Source: JACCVL01 sp963704295 (GTDB lineage Bacteria > Actinomycetota > Actinomycetes > Propionibacteriales > Nocardioidaceae). Taken from it: 64,000 nucleotides of DNA. The notes under the pieces are model-generated. The model made no database searches. It saw only the letters and a program-made list of their open reading frames with translations, and was not told where the DNA came from. This document shows, piece by piece, positions 63,623-64,000 of the stretch. Made by a program: the position numbers and the translations under genes. Every line of letters starts with the position of its first letter. The stretch's first letter is position 1. The DNA is taken from the NCBI GenBank assembly GCA_963704295.1, contig OY969884.1, positions 2,604,001 to 2,668,000 on the forward strand, given 5' to 3'.

Positions 63623-64000
63623 TCAGTGACTGAGGATCTTGGCGAGGAAGTCCTTCGCCCGATCGGAGCGCGGGTTGGAGAAGAACTCCTGGGGCGTGCT
63701 CTCCTCGACGATCTGGCCGTCGGCCATGAACACGACCCGGTGCGCCGCGGTGCGGGCGAAGCCCATCTCGTGGGACACCACGACCATGGTCATGCCGCCC
63801 TCGGCGAGGTCGACCATCACGTCGAGGACCTCCTTGATCATCTCCGGGTCGAGCGCGGAGGTCGGCTCGTCGAACAGCATGACGGTCGGCTCCATGGCCA
63901 GCGCGCGGGCGATCGCGACCCGCTGTTGCTGTCCGCCGGACAGCTGGGCGGGGTACTTGTCCGCCTGGTCGGACACCCCTACGCGTTGCAGCAGCTGGGC
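63623..64000 (-). CDS. gluA: Glutamate ABC transporter ATPase GluA, 5' end outside window
   Basis: Only the C-terminal 125 residues are visible; the frame continues open to the window end. It has the signature LSGGQQQRVAIARALA, Walker B VMLFDEPTSALDPE and the switch His in VVVSHEMGFA, followed by the amino acid importer end VEESTPQEFFSNPRSDRAKDFL. A GTG near 63976 is internal to the conserved domain, not a start. It is first in the gluABCD operon, as in Corynebacterium. Confidence 0.93.
   Translation of the reverse strand, partial: AQLLQRVGVSDQADKYPAQLSGGQQQRVAIARALAMEPTVMLFDEPTSALDPEMIKEVLDVMVDLAEGGMTMVVVSHEMGFARTAAHRVVFMADGQIVEESTPQEFFSNPRSDRAKDFLAKILSH

Overview
This window is chromosomal DNA from a very high-GC actinomycete. 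It has GTG/ATG starts, 4-bp ATGA/GTGA gene overlaps, an actinobacterial-type LexA box before recA, ClgR, DUF3046, and the order dapA-rnj-ftsK-rodZ-like-rimO-pgsA-cinA-clgR. RNase Y, a GlfT2-type galactofuranosyltransferase, the paa genes and gluABCD would fit a Nocardioidaceae-like (Propionibacteriales) organism. The family assignment is inference; no rRNA gene is present to confirm it.

Layout. 1-2.8 kb: end of a DMT transporter gene, ribF, and a secreted SGNH hydrolase. 2.9-4.6 kb: a YtcJ-type amidohydrolase. 4.6-12.7 kb: a surface-glycan region with glfT2 (minus strand) and four plus-strand genes carrying five sulfotransferase-like domains; two of the domains are fused in one ORF across a palindromic repeat. 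12.8-19.8 kb: rpsO, pnp, an M16 peptidase gene and dapB, with a kynurenine pair (kynA, kynU) slotted in before dapB. 19.9-22.1 kb: azlCD, DUF2461 and GNAT genes on the minus strand. 22.2-25.9 kb: paaABCDE, the phenylacetyl-CoA epoxidase. 26-30.6 kb: a ferritin-like gene, thyA, dfrA, dapA and rnj. 30.6-31.8 kb: an alpha/beta hydrolase gene flanked by inverted arrays of a 22-nt repeat. 31.8-39.5 kb: ftsK, a RodZ-like gene, rimO, pgsA, cinA and clgR. 39.5-49 kb: lhr, a sigma factor with a membrane beta-propeller partner, and an ABC-2 exporter. 49.1-56.8 kb: DUF3046, a membrane glycosyltransferase-like gene, SDR, mtnP, epimerase, GT2, DUF2064 and a molybdopterin oxidoreductase. 56.8-60.3 kb: recA, recX and rny. 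60.3-64 kb: an uncharacterised gene and gluDCBA, with gluA cut by the window end.

Three points need care. paaC, rimO and lhr each have their conserved protein split over two reading frames. Either these are real lesions or, more likely, indel errors in the assembly; they also create a false paaC-paaD fusion ORF and a false lhr tail. Second, sixteen genes have a TANNNT or CANNNT hexamer ending 6-8 nt before the start codon, so leaderless mRNAs look common, and this pattern settles several starts. Third, palindromic repeat elements lie in the coding linkers of two multidomain proteins (the sulfotransferase fusion and PaaE), and related palindromes or arrays lie between genes.

No gene-free stretch exceeds 300 bases. 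The longest (13111-13345, 26388-26655, 58543-58794, 46100-46313) hold leaders and promoters only. I found no rRNA, tRNA, CRISPR array, transposase or phage gene.
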